A DNA stretch of 64,000 nt from the NCBI GenBank assembly GCA_019694465.1, contig JAIBBV010000008.1, forward strand, positions 1 to 64,000. The letters run 5' to 3'. This document shows, piece by piece, positions 49,659-58,754 of this stretch (position 1 is the first letter of the stretch; every line of letters starts with the position of its first letter). This DNA comes from Oligoflexia bacterium (GTDB taxonomy: Bacteria; Bdellovibrionota_C; UBA2361; JAFLCA01). The notes below the pieces were generated by a model. That model was given only the letters and a program-made list of their open reading frames with translations. It was not told where the DNA came from and searched no databases. The translations under genes and the position numbers were made by a program.

Positions 49659-50726
49659 TTAATTCTTTGGTTCTGTCTGGCCTGGGTTGGCCTTGATAAA
49701 TACGTCCATTAACTGACCAGTGTACACAGGCAACTTACTACTATCAAAGCTATACAAAATTTGTAGCACACGCGTATCTACCCGTTCTGTGCTATCGCCA
49801 GTTAATGAGCGCTTGGGTACTACTAAGGGCTCGATCCGCACATAGGTTAACTCTGTAGATAGCTTGGGGTTGCCACGTACATTTGCAACTGCCGGTGATC
49901 CAGGAGTAAGACGCCAGGCGTCGTTTTCATCGATATCCACACGCACGTGCATGGTGTCAACTTTGCCTAGTACTATCAGAGGTTGTATGAGTGTCCCAGT
50001 TTGCGCAAACTCTCCAACACGCACTTTTACTTGCAGTACTTCGCCATCAATTGGGGCTCGCACTGTGTGTCGATCGAGTGTGACGCGAGCTGCTTCAGCA
50101 GCAGCTTTGGCAGTGGCGGCATCTGCTTCCGCTACAAGTAGATCTTGTTTCCAAGCCCCAGCTTTCAATAATGCTAATTCAGCTTTCGCGGCTTCCGCTT
50201 TGGCAGTAGCCATTTGCAGGGCGTACTTCTTGCGGCTTAGCTCGTCCGCGCTTACAGCGCGCGCATCTGCAACTTGCTGCCAGCGCTCATACTGATGTTG
50301 AGCGTCTGCTAAATTCGCCTCAGCTTCTCGTACTCGCGCTTCTGAGACCGGAATATCTTCAGCGCGTGGCATGGCGCGCAACTTTGCGAGGCGCGCTTCA
50401 GCTGCAGATAAGGCTGCCTGTTTTGCTTCAACTTCAGCCTGTGCCTCGCGACTATCGATGGAGAAAAGTGCATCACCCTTCGTCACGCGTTGACCCGCGA
50501 CAACGTTTACCGCGGCTACTACGCCTGGAATCATGGTTCCAATGGAAATGTTCTCTGAACTGGACTCAACAATGCCAGCACCGGCGATGGCAGATGGGTA
50601 GGGGGACTGTGATGGATTCGCAATGGGCTGAGATGCCACTACAGGTTGACTGCCAGCGAACACTACGCGGACGGCATGCAGGAAGCCAAGCAGGGCTAAA
50701 AATGGCAACAAATATTTTCGAATCAT
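49659..50726 (-). CDS. HlyD-family membrane fusion protein (DevB-like)
   Basis: N-terminal membrane anchor (KYLLPFLALLGFLHAVRVVF). Lipoyl halves: GTMIPGVVAAVNVVAGQRVTKGDALFSIDSREAQAEV and RAPIDGEVLQVKVRVGEFA; a long coiled-coil hairpin between them (AKQAALSAAEARLAKLR, KYALQMATAKAEAAKAELALL). Then a beta-barrel domain with PVYTGQLMDVFIKA. 355 residues. It would bridge the inner-membrane ABC pair and the outer-membrane factor. It overlaps the ATPase gene by four bases. Confidence 0.95.
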   Translation of the reverse strand: MIRKYLLPFLALLGFLHAVRVVFAGSQPVVASQPIANPSQSPYPSAIAGAGIVESSSENISIGTMIPGVVAAVNVVAGQRVTKGDALFSIDSREAQAEVEAKQAALSAAEARLAKLRAMPRAEDIPVSEARVREAEANLADAQHQYERWQQVADARAVSADELSRKKYALQMATAKAEAAKAELALLKAGAWKQDLLVAEADAATAKAAAEAARVTLDRHTVRAPIDGEVLQVKVRVGEFAQTGTLIQPLIVLGKVDTMHVRVDIDENDAWRLTPGSPAVANVRGNPKLSTELTYVRIEPLVVPKRSLTGDSTERVDTRVLQILYSFDSSKLPVYTGQLMDVFIKANPGQTEPKN

Positions 50727-51457
50727 AAGTGTTGATTACCGTTCAAAAACTCCTTGGCAGTCGCAACCGCAATGATCTTGCCGTCGTCTAGCTTAGCAAT
50801 TCTATCGGCAAAGGGGAAAATTCGGGAGTCGTGAGTTACGATTATTAAAGCGCGGTTTTCACCTATGGCAACTTCTCGAAAGAGCCCCATAATCTTCTGA
50901 CCAGTATCATGGTCAAGCGCTGCGGTAGGCTCGTCACAAACTATTAACTTTGGTTCATGTACTAAGGCACGCGCTATCGCAACACGCTGCTGTTGTCCTC
51001 CTGATAGCTCACTTGGCAGGGAAGTTAAGCGTTCTCCCAGGCCCACTCGTTGTAGAACCTCCGCAGCTTTTTTTAGGGCCTCATCAAAGACAACGCCTCT
51101 TATTAGGAGAGGGATCGCTACGTTTTCTTGGGCGGTCAGGGTGTGAATAAGGTTGTAGGCCTGAAACACAAAGCCAATATTTTCTCCTCTAAACTTGGTG
51201 CGATCTTTGTCGGGCATGTGCTTTAGGTCGCGGTTGAACACAAGACATTCGCCGCTGTCGTGGTCCAGAATGCCGGCAATCACTGAGATGAGAGTAGTTT
51301 TGCCGCAGCCGGATGGGCCTACTAGCATTAGTAGTTCGCCAAATTTAACGTCGATGTCGATTCCGCGCAGAGCCGGGACGGTGGTGGTTTCAGTAGTGTA
51401 GGTTTTTGTAACACCGGCGCAGTGCACAGCGATGTTGCTTGGAACTCCTGTGGTCAT
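50723..51457 (-). CDS. ABC transporter ATP-binding protein (DevA/LolD/MacB-like)
   Basis: 244 residues. Walker A GPSGCGKTTLI, Q-loop FVFQAYNLIHTLTAQENVAIPL, signature LSGGQQQRVAIARAL, Walker B LIVCDEPTAALDHDTG, H-loop IIVTHDSRIF. The subfamily is the MacB/LolD type, working with FtsX-like permeases. Upstream is the permease; the HlyD gene overlaps at the end. Confidence 0.96.
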   Translation of the reverse strand: MTTGVPSNIAVHCAGVTKTYTTETTTVPALRGIDIDVKFGELLMLVGPSGCGKTTLISVIAGILDHDSGECLVFNRDLKHMPDKDRTKFRGENIGFVFQAYNLIHTLTAQENVAIPLLIRGVVFDEALKKAAEVLQRVGLGERLTSLPSELSGGQQQRVAIARALVHEPKLIVCDEPTAALDHDTGQKIMGLFREVAIGENRALIIVTHDSRIFPFADRIAKLDDGKIIAVATAKEFLNGNQHL

Positions 51458-51485
51458 GACTTAGAGCCTGAATCAAAAATGCCCA

Positions 51486-51552
51486 AGAGCCCCTTAACGG
51501 ACTCGTATTGCGAGCGAAGCGAAGAAATCCGTACCATTTTGTTACTAACTCT
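51486..51552. repeat. miniature palindromic repeat (67 bp), inverse orientation
   Basis: AGAGCCCCTTAACGGACTCG...GCGAGCGAAGCG...CATTTTGTTACTAACTCT. Reverse complement matches the copies at 43153 and 57312 across GCTTCGCTCGC and ATACGAGTCCGTTA. It overlaps the last codons and stop of the permease gene and fills the gap to the ATPase gene. Confidence 0.55.
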
Positions 51553-52699
51553 TAAAAACTATAGCGGGCTCGAGTTTGAAGACTTTGCGGATGCTGAAAA
51601 TTGCGGCGATTACACAGATCACTGTAACCGCAGTAGCGCTAACAATTAGCAGCTCAGCCGGCATGCGGAAGGCAAGCTCTGACTTTTTAGAAACGTGATA
51701 GAACATCGAAGCGGCGCCTACTCCTATGCCGTACCCGATTAGTCCGACCACAATTGCTTGAACGATTATCATGCGCAGAAGGGTGCCATTTGAAGCTCCC
51801 ATTGCTTTAAGTGCACCGAAGTAACGTAAGTTATCTAAGGTGAAATTGTGGAATATCTGGCCAACTATGGCGGTGCCGACTAAAAACCCTAGTAGCACTC
51901 CTATCCCAAAGTTAATTGGAATGCCCGTGTACTTCAGGAAGTACATGACGGTCATGTGCTTAAACTCTTCAGCTGTAACCGCTTTTAGCCCTGTTTGGCT
52001 TTGAATATTGCGCGCTAGATCAGAAATAGCGACACCTGGTTTGGCCTTTACTAATACAAATGACAGCAGCTTGCGTTCGCGCGGCGCAAAGTTCATGGCG
52101 CGAGAGTAAGTCGTATAAATAACCGGCTGGGACTGGAAGGTACGGGAGATACTTGCGATGCCAACCACAATGGCGCGCCTGTCGTTAAGTTCAAGCGTGT
52201 CACCTATGTCTAGAGTTTGGCGAGAGCCGTCCGGCAAAATTTTGGCAAGTCTGCCCTGAGCTCCGACGATGTCGACGATGACACCATCGGCACGGCGCAG
52301 GTCTTCAAGCTTGCCCTTGATCATGTTACCTGGGCCGCCTACTAAACTGGCATCATCTAGGCCGATAACGTTACAATTCTGAAACACTCCGTTCGAGAGA
52401 CGAGCCTTAAGCAGCCCCTTGTAGAGCGGCGTTGCCCACTCCACACCATCTACGCCACGTACTCGCAGCAGCTGCGTGTCTTGCAGCGGCTTAATATCAT
52501 CAATGTATTGCACCTTGGGATCCATCACCCATACATCGGGAAGTGGACTGTCATTGATGAAGCCAAACGTACGCGTCATTATTCCGGTGAATATTGATGA
52601 CTGCTGGGTAATTACAAATGAGGAGAACATCACACCTAAGATCATCCCAATATATTTGGGACGATCACCAACCAACATTTTTAAGGCGATTCGAATCAT
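51545..52699 (-). CDS. FtsX/DevC-like ABC permease
   Basis: 384 residues. One N-terminal transmembrane helix (YIGMILGVMFSSFVITQQS), a periplasmic MacB-PCD-like domain (PLPDVWVMDPKVQYIDDIKP, FQNCNVIGLDDASLVGGPGNM), then three helices near the end (GIPINFGIGVLLGFLVGTAIVG, NGTLLRMIIVQAIVVGLIGYGIG, LLIVSATAVTVICVIAAIFS). The DEVC family (heterocyst glycolipid exporters in cyanobacteria) has this form. Substrate unknown, presumably a lipid or peptide. First gene of the exporter operon; its 3' end overlaps a repeat. Confidence 0.93.
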   Translation of the reverse strand: MIRIALKMLVGDRPKYIGMILGVMFSSFVITQQSSIFTGIMTRTFGFINDSPLPDVWVMDPKVQYIDDIKPLQDTQLLRVRGVDGVEWATPLYKGLLKARLSNGVFQNCNVIGLDDASLVGGPGNMIKGKLEDLRRADGVIVDIVGAQGRLAKILPDGSRQTLDIGDTLELNDRRAIVVGIASISRTFQSQPVIYTTYSRAMNFAPRERKLLSFVLVKAKPGVAISDLARNIQSQTGLKAVTAEEFKHMTVMYFLKYTGIPINFGIGVLLGFLVGTAIVGQIFHNFTLDNLRYFGALKAMGASNGTLLRMIIVQAIVVGLIGYGIGVGAASMFYHVSKKSELAFRMPAELLIVSATAVTVICVIAAIFSIRKVFKLEPAIVFKS

Positions 52700-53259
52700 T
52701 TGAACTCTAAGTAGGCGTATTCGTCGATCTCGTTGCTTATAGTGAAAAAGCTGTCTGAACGAAGTTCTAGCCTAGCAGGAGCGGCGGGTTGGGGACAAAC
52801 TAGCCGCTGCTTCCCAGCCAGACTTATTTTGGGGTGGGAAAACTAGTCTGTCACCGTAATTTATTGAAATAAAACATGAATTTAGCTAGTGCATCGTTTC
52901 CGCCTTGGTTAGCGCCATGGCTTGAATCACAACGTGGAAATCCCTAGCCGTATTACTCCCTGATCACGATGTAGTTATTAATGAAGCAGAGTATCGATTC
53001 GCAAGTTAGACCTGGGGAGGGCGGTAGGCCAAGTGCCGACCGTAGCTCATGTAGTCGCAAACCTATTTGCCAGAACCAACTGGTTAGCATCAACCGACCA
53101 CTAGAGAATGATTTGTTATGCCGCGCCGACATTTTTGGGGGAGGCCAAGAGATGCACCACGCAGTTAACAGCGGGGCATAGTGTTGGAGTAGTGCATAGA
53201 ATACTTGCGGAGGAGAGGCAACGTGCGGCCGAAAACTGCTTTATTAAATTATCTGCCTA
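52700..53259. other. 560-base intergenic region upstream of the exporter permease
   Basis: No gene that I can support; short frames on the + strand have no ribosome-binding site or plausible protein. It contains a hairpin-like GCGGCGGG/CCGCTGC region near 52780-52810 and small paired words (GGTAGGCCAAGTGCCGACC near 53032-53050). The exporter promoter is expected here, on the minus strand, close to 52700-52800. Confidence 0.35.
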
Positions 53260-53964
53260 TCAGCGCGTTCTGCGTCGTCTAAAGATTAGCAGTAAGGCCA
53301 TACCGGCGACAAAGCCGCCAATGTGAGCCATGTATGCCACCCCGCTGGCTTGCCCAGCCGCAGCTCCAGCCTGTCCTATAACTTGAAGCACAATCCAAAA
53401 ACCAAGCACAACGATGGCAGGTAGAATGATAATGTCTCTGCCCACCATCACTCGCACCCTATTGCGTGGATAAAGTGCTAAGTAGGCACCTAAAACGCCT
53501 GCTATCGCGCCTGAGGCTCCCAGACTGGGAATCACAGAGTTGGGATCGGCATACACATGCGCTAAGGCAGCACCGATGCCGCACAAAAGATAGAACAACA
53601 AAAACTTAAAGTGCCCAAGATAGTCCTCGATCTGATCACCGAATATTCCAAGGTAAACCATGTTGCCGATAATGTGCATCCATGAGCCATGCATAAACAT
53701 GGCGCTAAAGATCGTAACGGAAATTGGATCAGGACTGGGGTACAGGCGCAGCGGCAAAACTTGACCCTGCACTTGTAGTTTGATGGTTTGGGCCAAGTCT
53801 ACATGATGAGTGATTTCGTAGGGTACAGTACTAAGTGCATTGGTGAAGGGCTCACCGCGCGTGAGCTGCAAAAACCACATATAGGCATTGGCAGCCATGA
53901 TGGCGTAGACCACGACCGGAGTGCTGCGTCGTTGGCTATTGTCGTCGCCTAGGGGGATGAACAT
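53260..53964 (-). CDS. rhomboid-family intramembrane serine protease
   Basis: 234 residues, six membrane segments. Catalytic Ser in GASGAIAGVLGAYLALYP and catalytic His in YMAHIGGFVAGMALLL; the conserved second-helix HGSWMHIIGNMVYLGIFGDQIEDYLG is also present. The N-terminal NSQRRSTPVVVYAIMAANAYMWFLQL is the first helix. It cleaves membrane proteins within the bilayer; the substrate is unknown. ATG at 53964. Divergent from the methyltransferase gene at 54149. Confidence 0.95.
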   Translation of the reverse strand: MFIPLGDDNSQRRSTPVVVYAIMAANAYMWFLQLTRGEPFTNALSTVPYEITHHVDLAQTIKLQVQGQVLPLRLYPSPDPISVTIFSAMFMHGSWMHIIGNMVYLGIFGDQIEDYLGHFKFLLFYLLCGIGAALAHVYADPNSVIPSLGASGAIAGVLGAYLALYPRNRVRVMVGRDIIILPAIVVLGFWIVLQVIGQAGAAAGQASGVAYMAHIGGFVAGMALLLIFRRRRTR

Positions 53965-54148
53965 AGAGGCTTATAATGGCATATCGAGGCGTCCCCCAGC
54001 CATGCCTACAGTCATTGCAAATTGTAGTGTAATTAGGTTGTTAGGCTAGGCGCGGCTAGTGTATCGGGAGGTGGTGCTTGCTGCATGCTTTCTGTGGGCC
54101 GGTTGATTTGCAGCGCGGCGACGATGCAGGTATTTTAGCGGGCAATTT

Positions 54149-55336
54149 ATGTCTTCAGCCAACTATCAGCGAGTTATCCTTCACCCCAGCCGCGACGTTT
54201 CCTTGCGTCGCGGGCATCCATGGCTCTTCTCGGGAGCTGTCGCCAAGGTTGAAGGAAAGCCCAATCCAGGCGATCTTGTCAGTGTGCATACCAGTGATGG
54301 TGAGACACTTGGGTATGGCCATTGGTCGGTCAGCAGCATTGCCGTCAAGATTTTAGAATTCGGCTCACAACCATTTGATGAAGCTAAGTTTATACAGCAG
54401 GCGATTGCCGCAGCTTATGCGCGGCGCAGGGCGATTGGACTATTAGATAGCACCGATACCGACGGCTACCGTTTAGTACATGCTGAAGGCGATAAGTTGC
54501 CTGGGCTAATCATTGATGTATTTTCGACAAGTTGCGTAATTCAATTTCAATCTGAAGGTATGCTACGTCTCAGAGACGAAATTGTGGCAGCCTTACGCGA
54601 GGTACTTGGGTCAAAGTTACAGTGTATTTACCAAAAGGCATTCGATCTGGGTGAGAAGCGTGGTGAAGTGGAAGGCCAATATCTGTTTGGGCAAGCTTCG
54701 CTCAGAAATTTCCGCGAGAACGGAATGACTTTCTTGGTAGATTGGGAGCGTGGACAAAAGACAGGTTTTTTTCTTGATCAGCGAGAGAACCGAGCGCTAG
54801 TTCAAAAAATGGCAAGGGGAAAGTCCGTCCTTAACTGCTTCTCCTATAGTGGCGGCTTCAGTGTGGCAGCCCTTGCAGGCGGCGCGCATTCAGTCCTGTC
54901 GGTTGATTCTTCGCGCGCGGCGCTTGCGCTTTGCGCTGAAAATGTCACTCTTAATTTCCCTGCCGCTAATCACAAATGCCAAGAAGCAGACTGCCTGCAG
55001 TTTTTGCATACGATACCACCCGACTATGATCTAATTGTGCTTGATCCACCGGCGTTCATTAAGCATCGCGGAGCGTTTAAGGGCGGATTAAAGGGCTACG
55101 AGACTATAAATTTTTTGGCGATGCAGGCAGCGCGCCCGCATAGTTTGCTTTTTACCTTCTCCTGTTCGCAGTTGTTGTCCAAAGAGGATTTTTGGGAGCT
55201 GCTGACCCGCTCGGCTGCTCGAGCTGGCAGAGAAGCGCGAGTACTTCAATATCTACGCCAAGCGCCTTGTCACCCTGTGCCGCTAACGCACCCAGAGAGT
55301 GACTACCTAAAGGGATTTGTCCTTGAAATCTCTTAA
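54149..55336 (+). CDS. rlmI: RlmI-like 23S rRNA cytosine-C5 methyltransferase
   Basis: SAM-dependent methyltransferase with an N-terminal PUA domain (VILHPSRDVSLRRGHPWLFSGAVAKVEG) and the EEHEE-type middle part; the Rossmann domain follows: GQKTGFFLDQRENRALVQ, VLNCFSYSGGFSVAALAGGAHSVLSVDSS, and the DPPAFIKHRGAFKGG catalytic loop. E. coli RlmI modifies C1962. 395 residues equals the family. It overlaps the next methyltransferase gene by 20 bases. ATG 54149 has no strong ribosome-binding site. Confidence 0.9.
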   Translation: MSSANYQRVILHPSRDVSLRRGHPWLFSGAVAKVEGKPNPGDLVSVHTSDGETLGYGHWSVSSIAVKILEFGSQPFDEAKFIQQAIAAAYARRRAIGLLDSTDTDGYRLVHAEGDKLPGLIIDVFSTSCVIQFQSEGMLRLRDEIVAALREVLGSKLQCIYQKAFDLGEKRGEVEGQYLFGQASLRNFRENGMTFLVDWERGQKTGFFLDQRENRALVQKMARGKSVLNCFSYSGGFSVAALAGGAHSVLSVDSSRAALALCAENVTLNFPAANHKCQEADCLQFLHTIPPDYDLIVLDPPAFIKHRGAFKGGLKGYETINFLAMQAARPHSLLFTFSCSQLLSKEDFWELLTRSAARAGREARVLQYLRQAPCHPVPLTHPESDYLKGFVLEIS

Positions 55337-56318
55337 ATTCGATTTACTGCCTCTTGTTGAGCAGGCACTCACAGTTCGAAAAGCTCTTTGGGAGCGCGAG
55401 ACTACTGTACGGCTCTTCGACGGGACAGCGGATGGAAGTGATGAGTTTTTCATAGATCGGCTCGGTCCGTGTGTGCTGATGCACGTTTTAGTCGATGAGG
55501 GGTCCGATCTTTCAAATCTTAGACCTGGCATTGAGCAGGCTGCACAGAGGCTATTGTCGGCTACACAATCCAAAGCGGTATACTTGCGAGTGCATGCTAA
55601 GCAAGCGCGTGAGAGCGCAGATAGGGCGGCAGAATTACTTTGTGGTCAGGCTTGTCCCGAATTTTGTGTTGAAGAGCAGGGCATGCGCTATCTTGTGCGG
55701 CCGGAGCAGGCAGTGAATGCCGGGGTCTTTGTCGATACGCGTGAAGTGCGTAAGCTGCTTAGAACTTCTTGCGCGGGACAACAGGTGCTTAATCTGTTCT
55801 GTTATACCGGTTTGCTCGGCCTTGCCGCTTTGTGCTCCGGAGCCGAGGTGGTTACGCAAGTCGACGTCAGTAAGTCCATTTTGCAGTGGGCAGGCGAGAA
55901 CCGTGCGCTGAATGAAGGGTCTGCGCATGGCACTATGCGCCTAATTTGTGACGACGCAGTTGTCTTCCTAGAGAAGGAGAGTCGGCGCCATGAGCGTGGC
56001 AAACAGGGCTATCATACTGTAATCATTGATCCTCCTTCCTTTGGTTCGGGTCCAAAACGTAGCTTCAGTCTACAGCGCAACATGCCGATTTTATTGAGTG
56101 GAGGAATGAAAGTACTCGAGCCAGGGGGCAGACTGTTCGCAATGTGTAATCTGCGGGCGTTAAGCAGCGCGGATCTTTACGACATGCTACAGCAGGCTGC
56201 AGCTTCCCTCGGACGTCGAGTCCAAAATTGGCAGACGTTGGAATCCCCAGCGCCTGACTTCAGAACTCCACCGACGCAGGCTTCTTCGATGCGTGGCATT
56301 CTCGCGTGGCTGACCTAA
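55317..56318 (+). CDS. second RlmI-like SAM-dependent methyltransferase, no PUA domain
   Basis: 333 residues from TTG 55317. It shares the RlmI catalytic part: short N-terminal middle domain (TTVRLFDGTADGSDEFFIDRLG), QAVNAGVFVDTREVRKLL, VLNLFCYTGLLGLAALCSGAEVVTQVDVS and IIDPPSFGSGPKRSFS. No PUA domain is present. An rRNA target is likely by homology. No ATG occurs in frame before residue 56, so a TTG (or other rare) start within the 3' end of the upstream gene is required, consistent with translational coupling. Confidence 0.85.
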   Translation: MSLKSLKFDLLPLVEQALTVRKALWERETTVRLFDGTADGSDEFFIDRLGPCVLMHVLVDEGSDLSNLRPGIEQAAQRLLSATQSKAVYLRVHAKQARESADRAAELLCGQACPEFCVEEQGMRYLVRPEQAVNAGVFVDTREVRKLLRTSCAGQQVLNLFCYTGLLGLAALCSGAEVVTQVDVSKSILQWAGENRALNEGSAHGTMRLICDDAVVFLEKESRRHERGKQGYHTVIIDPPSFGSGPKRSFSLQRNMPILLSGGMKVLEPGGRLFAMCNLRALSSADLYDMLQQAAASLGRRVQNWQTLESPAPDFRTPPTQASSMRGILAWLT

Positions 56319-56389
56319 TTTTAGGTTGTGGCTGGTGGGGGCGTGCCGGCTCGAAGCAGCGCCTGCCTCATTAGGGAAGCAAAGGCACG

Positions 56390-57211
56390 ATGCACAAATT
56401 CGGACGCATCGATAAAAAGCAGAGCCCTTCTAGTAAACGTCAAGCCGTTTTGGTGGCGATCATTGTATTTTGCTTTGTGGCATTGTTGGGCGTGCCAGTG
56501 CTTGTGATGCGCGATGCGGCACCGCTGCCAATGATCGATGCAGAGCCTGTTCAACAAATGAGCAGTGAAGTGCGTGTAAAACCCGATGGCAGCATCGATG
56601 TTACAGAAATTTACAGAATCGCTAGTGAGGGCAAACAACTTAAGCATGGCATATTGCGTGCCTTCCCTCTGGCGTATGTAGATGAGTTCGGCGCTGCTTT
56701 ACCAACCACCTATACTGGCAAATCGGCGCTGCGAAACGGACTCGATCTTCATTGGACAAATCCGGCTCCGGAAGAAGGTTTTACGCTGTTCTATCTGGGA
56801 GACGAAAATATTCCACTTGAGCAGGGCATGCATGAATTTGTCTTTAGCTACAACGTTCAGGGTCGGGTTGGTAAGCATGATGCTGCTGCCTATTTATCGT
56901 GGGAAGTTAATCCATACTGGCCAATCGCAACACAGCAGATTGTGGCGGAAGTCAAACTACCAGCTTTTGTGGAAGCGGCTTCGGTTACTTATGCTGCGCG
57001 TATCATCGGCCCGACTGAAGATCTTACGCAGGCGCCCTCAAAATCTGGCAACTTAAGTCCAGTAGTGAAGGCAGAATTTTTTGATGCTGGCAAACTCGAT
57101 CCGACCGCCAGAGATGTGTTGGGAGTGCGCTTTCAAATGTTGCGCAATCTTCAGCCCTATGAGCGTCTACTGGTCACGGTTTGGTGGCCAGAAGGCTTCA
57201 TGAAGCGCTAA
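56390..57211 (+). CDS. DUF2207-like membrane-anchored protein, short form
   Basis: 273 residues. Basic start, one transmembrane helix (AVLVAIIVFCFVALLGVPVLVM), and then an extracytoplasmic domain like the N-terminal DUF2207 region: EVRVKPDGSIDVTEIYRI, LKHGILRAFPLAYVDE, FTLFYLGDENIPLEQGMHEFVFSYNVQG. The long C-terminal part of the full family (more helices and a Gly-rich tail) is missing; the gene simply ends, which may be its natural form. Role unknown. Single gene between the methyltransferase and hisS. Confidence 0.75.
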   Translation: MHKFGRIDKKQSPSSKRQAVLVAIIVFCFVALLGVPVLVMRDAAPLPMIDAEPVQQMSSEVRVKPDGSIDVTEIYRIASEGKQLKHGILRAFPLAYVDEFGAALPTTYTGKSALRNGLDLHWTNPAPEEGFTLFYLGDENIPLEQGMHEFVFSYNVQGRVGKHDAAAYLSWEVNPYWPIATQQIVAEVKLPAFVEAASVTYAARIIGPTEDLTQAPSKSGNLSPVVKAEFFDAGKLDPTARDVLGVRFQMLRNLQPYERLLVTVWWPEGFMKR

Positions 57212-57311
57212 TGCCGAATCTACTTCGTCCGCTAAGCACCGGTCCAAATTGGGTGCTATCCGTAACTTTATGGCCATGCTTTTGCTATGCTGTTACTCGC
57301 CTTTGCTATGG

Positions 57312-57378
57312 GAGTGCGTAGCAAGTTGCCGCAGCTCGCTTCGCTCTCAATACGAGTCCGTTAGGTTTGTAATTTGAC
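57312..57378. repeat. miniature palindromic repeat (about 67 bp) just upstream of hisS
   Basis: Left end GGAGTGCGTAGCAAGTTGC, core CGCTTCGCTCTCAATACGAGTCCGTTAGG, degenerate right end. Shares its core with the copies at 43153 and 51486. It lies 60 bases before the chosen hisS start. Confidence 0.5.
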
Positions 57379-57438
57379 GCATGTGCAGCTAGAATGGCCC
57401 AAGACGCAATTGCTAAATGCTCTAATTGGACTTTTCTT

Positions 57439-58728
57439 ATGTCAGCCAAAGATATCGGGGTAGCACCTCCCAAGGGTTTTCGTGATTTTTTGCCGCGTGA
57501 AACCGAGTTGCGTGATCGCGTGTTGGCCGACATCTTGCGAGTATATCGCTCGTATGGATTTGAGCGTGTTGATACACCAGCGATAGAGGATTTGCGCCGT
57601 CTTCAGAAGAGTGAAGGGGGAGAGAATCTCGGCTTGATGTTCCGGATTCTTAAACGCGGAGATAAGTTAGATCTTTCCAAACCAGGCCTTAATCCTGATG
57701 ACTTAGTCGACCTCGGTCTGCGCTATGATCTAACGGTGCCACTCTCGCGGTACTACGCAAATAATAAAGAATCCCTTCCAGCGATCTTTAAGGCAGTCCA
57801 GGTTGGTCCGGTATGGCGAGCTGAAAGACCCCAGGCGGGACGTTTCCGTCAATTCGTACAGTGTGACATAGACATCATCGGTGGCGCTGCTCCAGCCGTG
57901 GAAGCCGAGCTGATGACGGCCACGCAGGAGGCGCTCGCAGCTGTAGGTATTCAGAATCTTGTGTTGCGTCTAAACGATCGTCGCATCCTACTAGCAATGG
58001 TTGCAAATGCTGGCATTTCCGAGGATCGCGCTGCCAAAGCATTGGTGCTGCTTGATAAGCTCGATAAGTTGGGCCTGGATGGAGTGAAGGGAGCCTTCCT
58101 GGCAGATGGGTTTGGAGAGGAAGCCACACAGAAGCTAATCACTTTTGCAGCCAAGGTGCAGGCTATGCCTGCTGCTGAGCGACTCGAGGGGGTTAGGAGT
58201 GGGTTGGCGTCACTAGTGCCGACGCTGGTCTTTGATGAGCTGGCGCAGATTCTTGCCTCGGTAAAGCCAGGTCTTTGCCAGGGGAATACAATTGAGTTTG
58301 ATCCATTTCTCGTGCGTGGAATGGGCTACTATACCGGGGCTGTCTTTGAAATTAGCTCCCCGGAATTCGGTAGCTCTGTTGCTGGTGGTGGTCGTTATGA
58401 CAAGTTGATCGGGAACCTCTCAGGGGTGGAGGCGCCAGCATGCGGATTTTCAATTGGCTTTGAACGCATAACCTCAATCCTGGAAGAGCGTGAGCGGTCC
58501 GGTGGCTCGGTGGCCCCAAAAGTTGCGATATTCTACGATGCTGGCCCAGGCACGCTTGAGGCGGTGATGGTAGCAGCGCAGGGGCTGCGCAAACAGGGCA
58601 CCATCACATCCATATTTGAGAGCCCACGAAATATGAAAAACTCTCTTGAACGGCTAAAGCTATCTGGTTACACCGGATTTGCACGCTTTAAGTCGGGAGA
58701 GGCGCTTTCTATTAAGTCGCTAGAATAG
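57439..58728 (+). CDS. hisS: histidine-tRNA ligase
   Basis: Class II synthetase. PKGFRDFLPRE at the start, motif 2 VGPVWRAERPQAGRFRQFVQCDIDIIG, the HisRS-specific FLVRGMGYYTGAVFEI, and motif 3 GGGRYDKLIGNLSGVEAPACGFSIGFERI; a C-terminal anticodon-binding domain follows (PKVAIFYDAGPGTLEAVMVAAQGL). About 429 residues. An ATG at 57394 opens the frame 15 codons earlier; ATG 57439 is taken because the protein then begins with the family's normal end and GGA lies about 9 bases ahead. Confidence 0.96.
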   Translation: MSAKDIGVAPPKGFRDFLPRETELRDRVLADILRVYRSYGFERVDTPAIEDLRRLQKSEGGENLGLMFRILKRGDKLDLSKPGLNPDDLVDLGLRYDLTVPLSRYYANNKESLPAIFKAVQVGPVWRAERPQAGRFRQFVQCDIDIIGGAAPAVEAELMTATQEALAAVGIQNLVLRLNDRRILLAMVANAGISEDRAAKALVLLDKLDKLGLDGVKGAFLADGFGEEATQKLITFAAKVQAMPAAERLEGVRSGLASLVPTLVFDELAQILASVKPGLCQGNTIEFDPFLVRGMGYYTGAVFEISSPEFGSSVAGGGRYDKLIGNLSGVEAPACGFSIGFERITSILEERERSGGSVAPKVAIFYDAGPGTLEAVMVAAQGLRKQGTITSIFESPRNMKNSLERLKLSGYTGFARFKSGEALSIKSLE

Positions 58729-58754
58729 ATACCTCTCCCATCTCGGGAGTAGCC

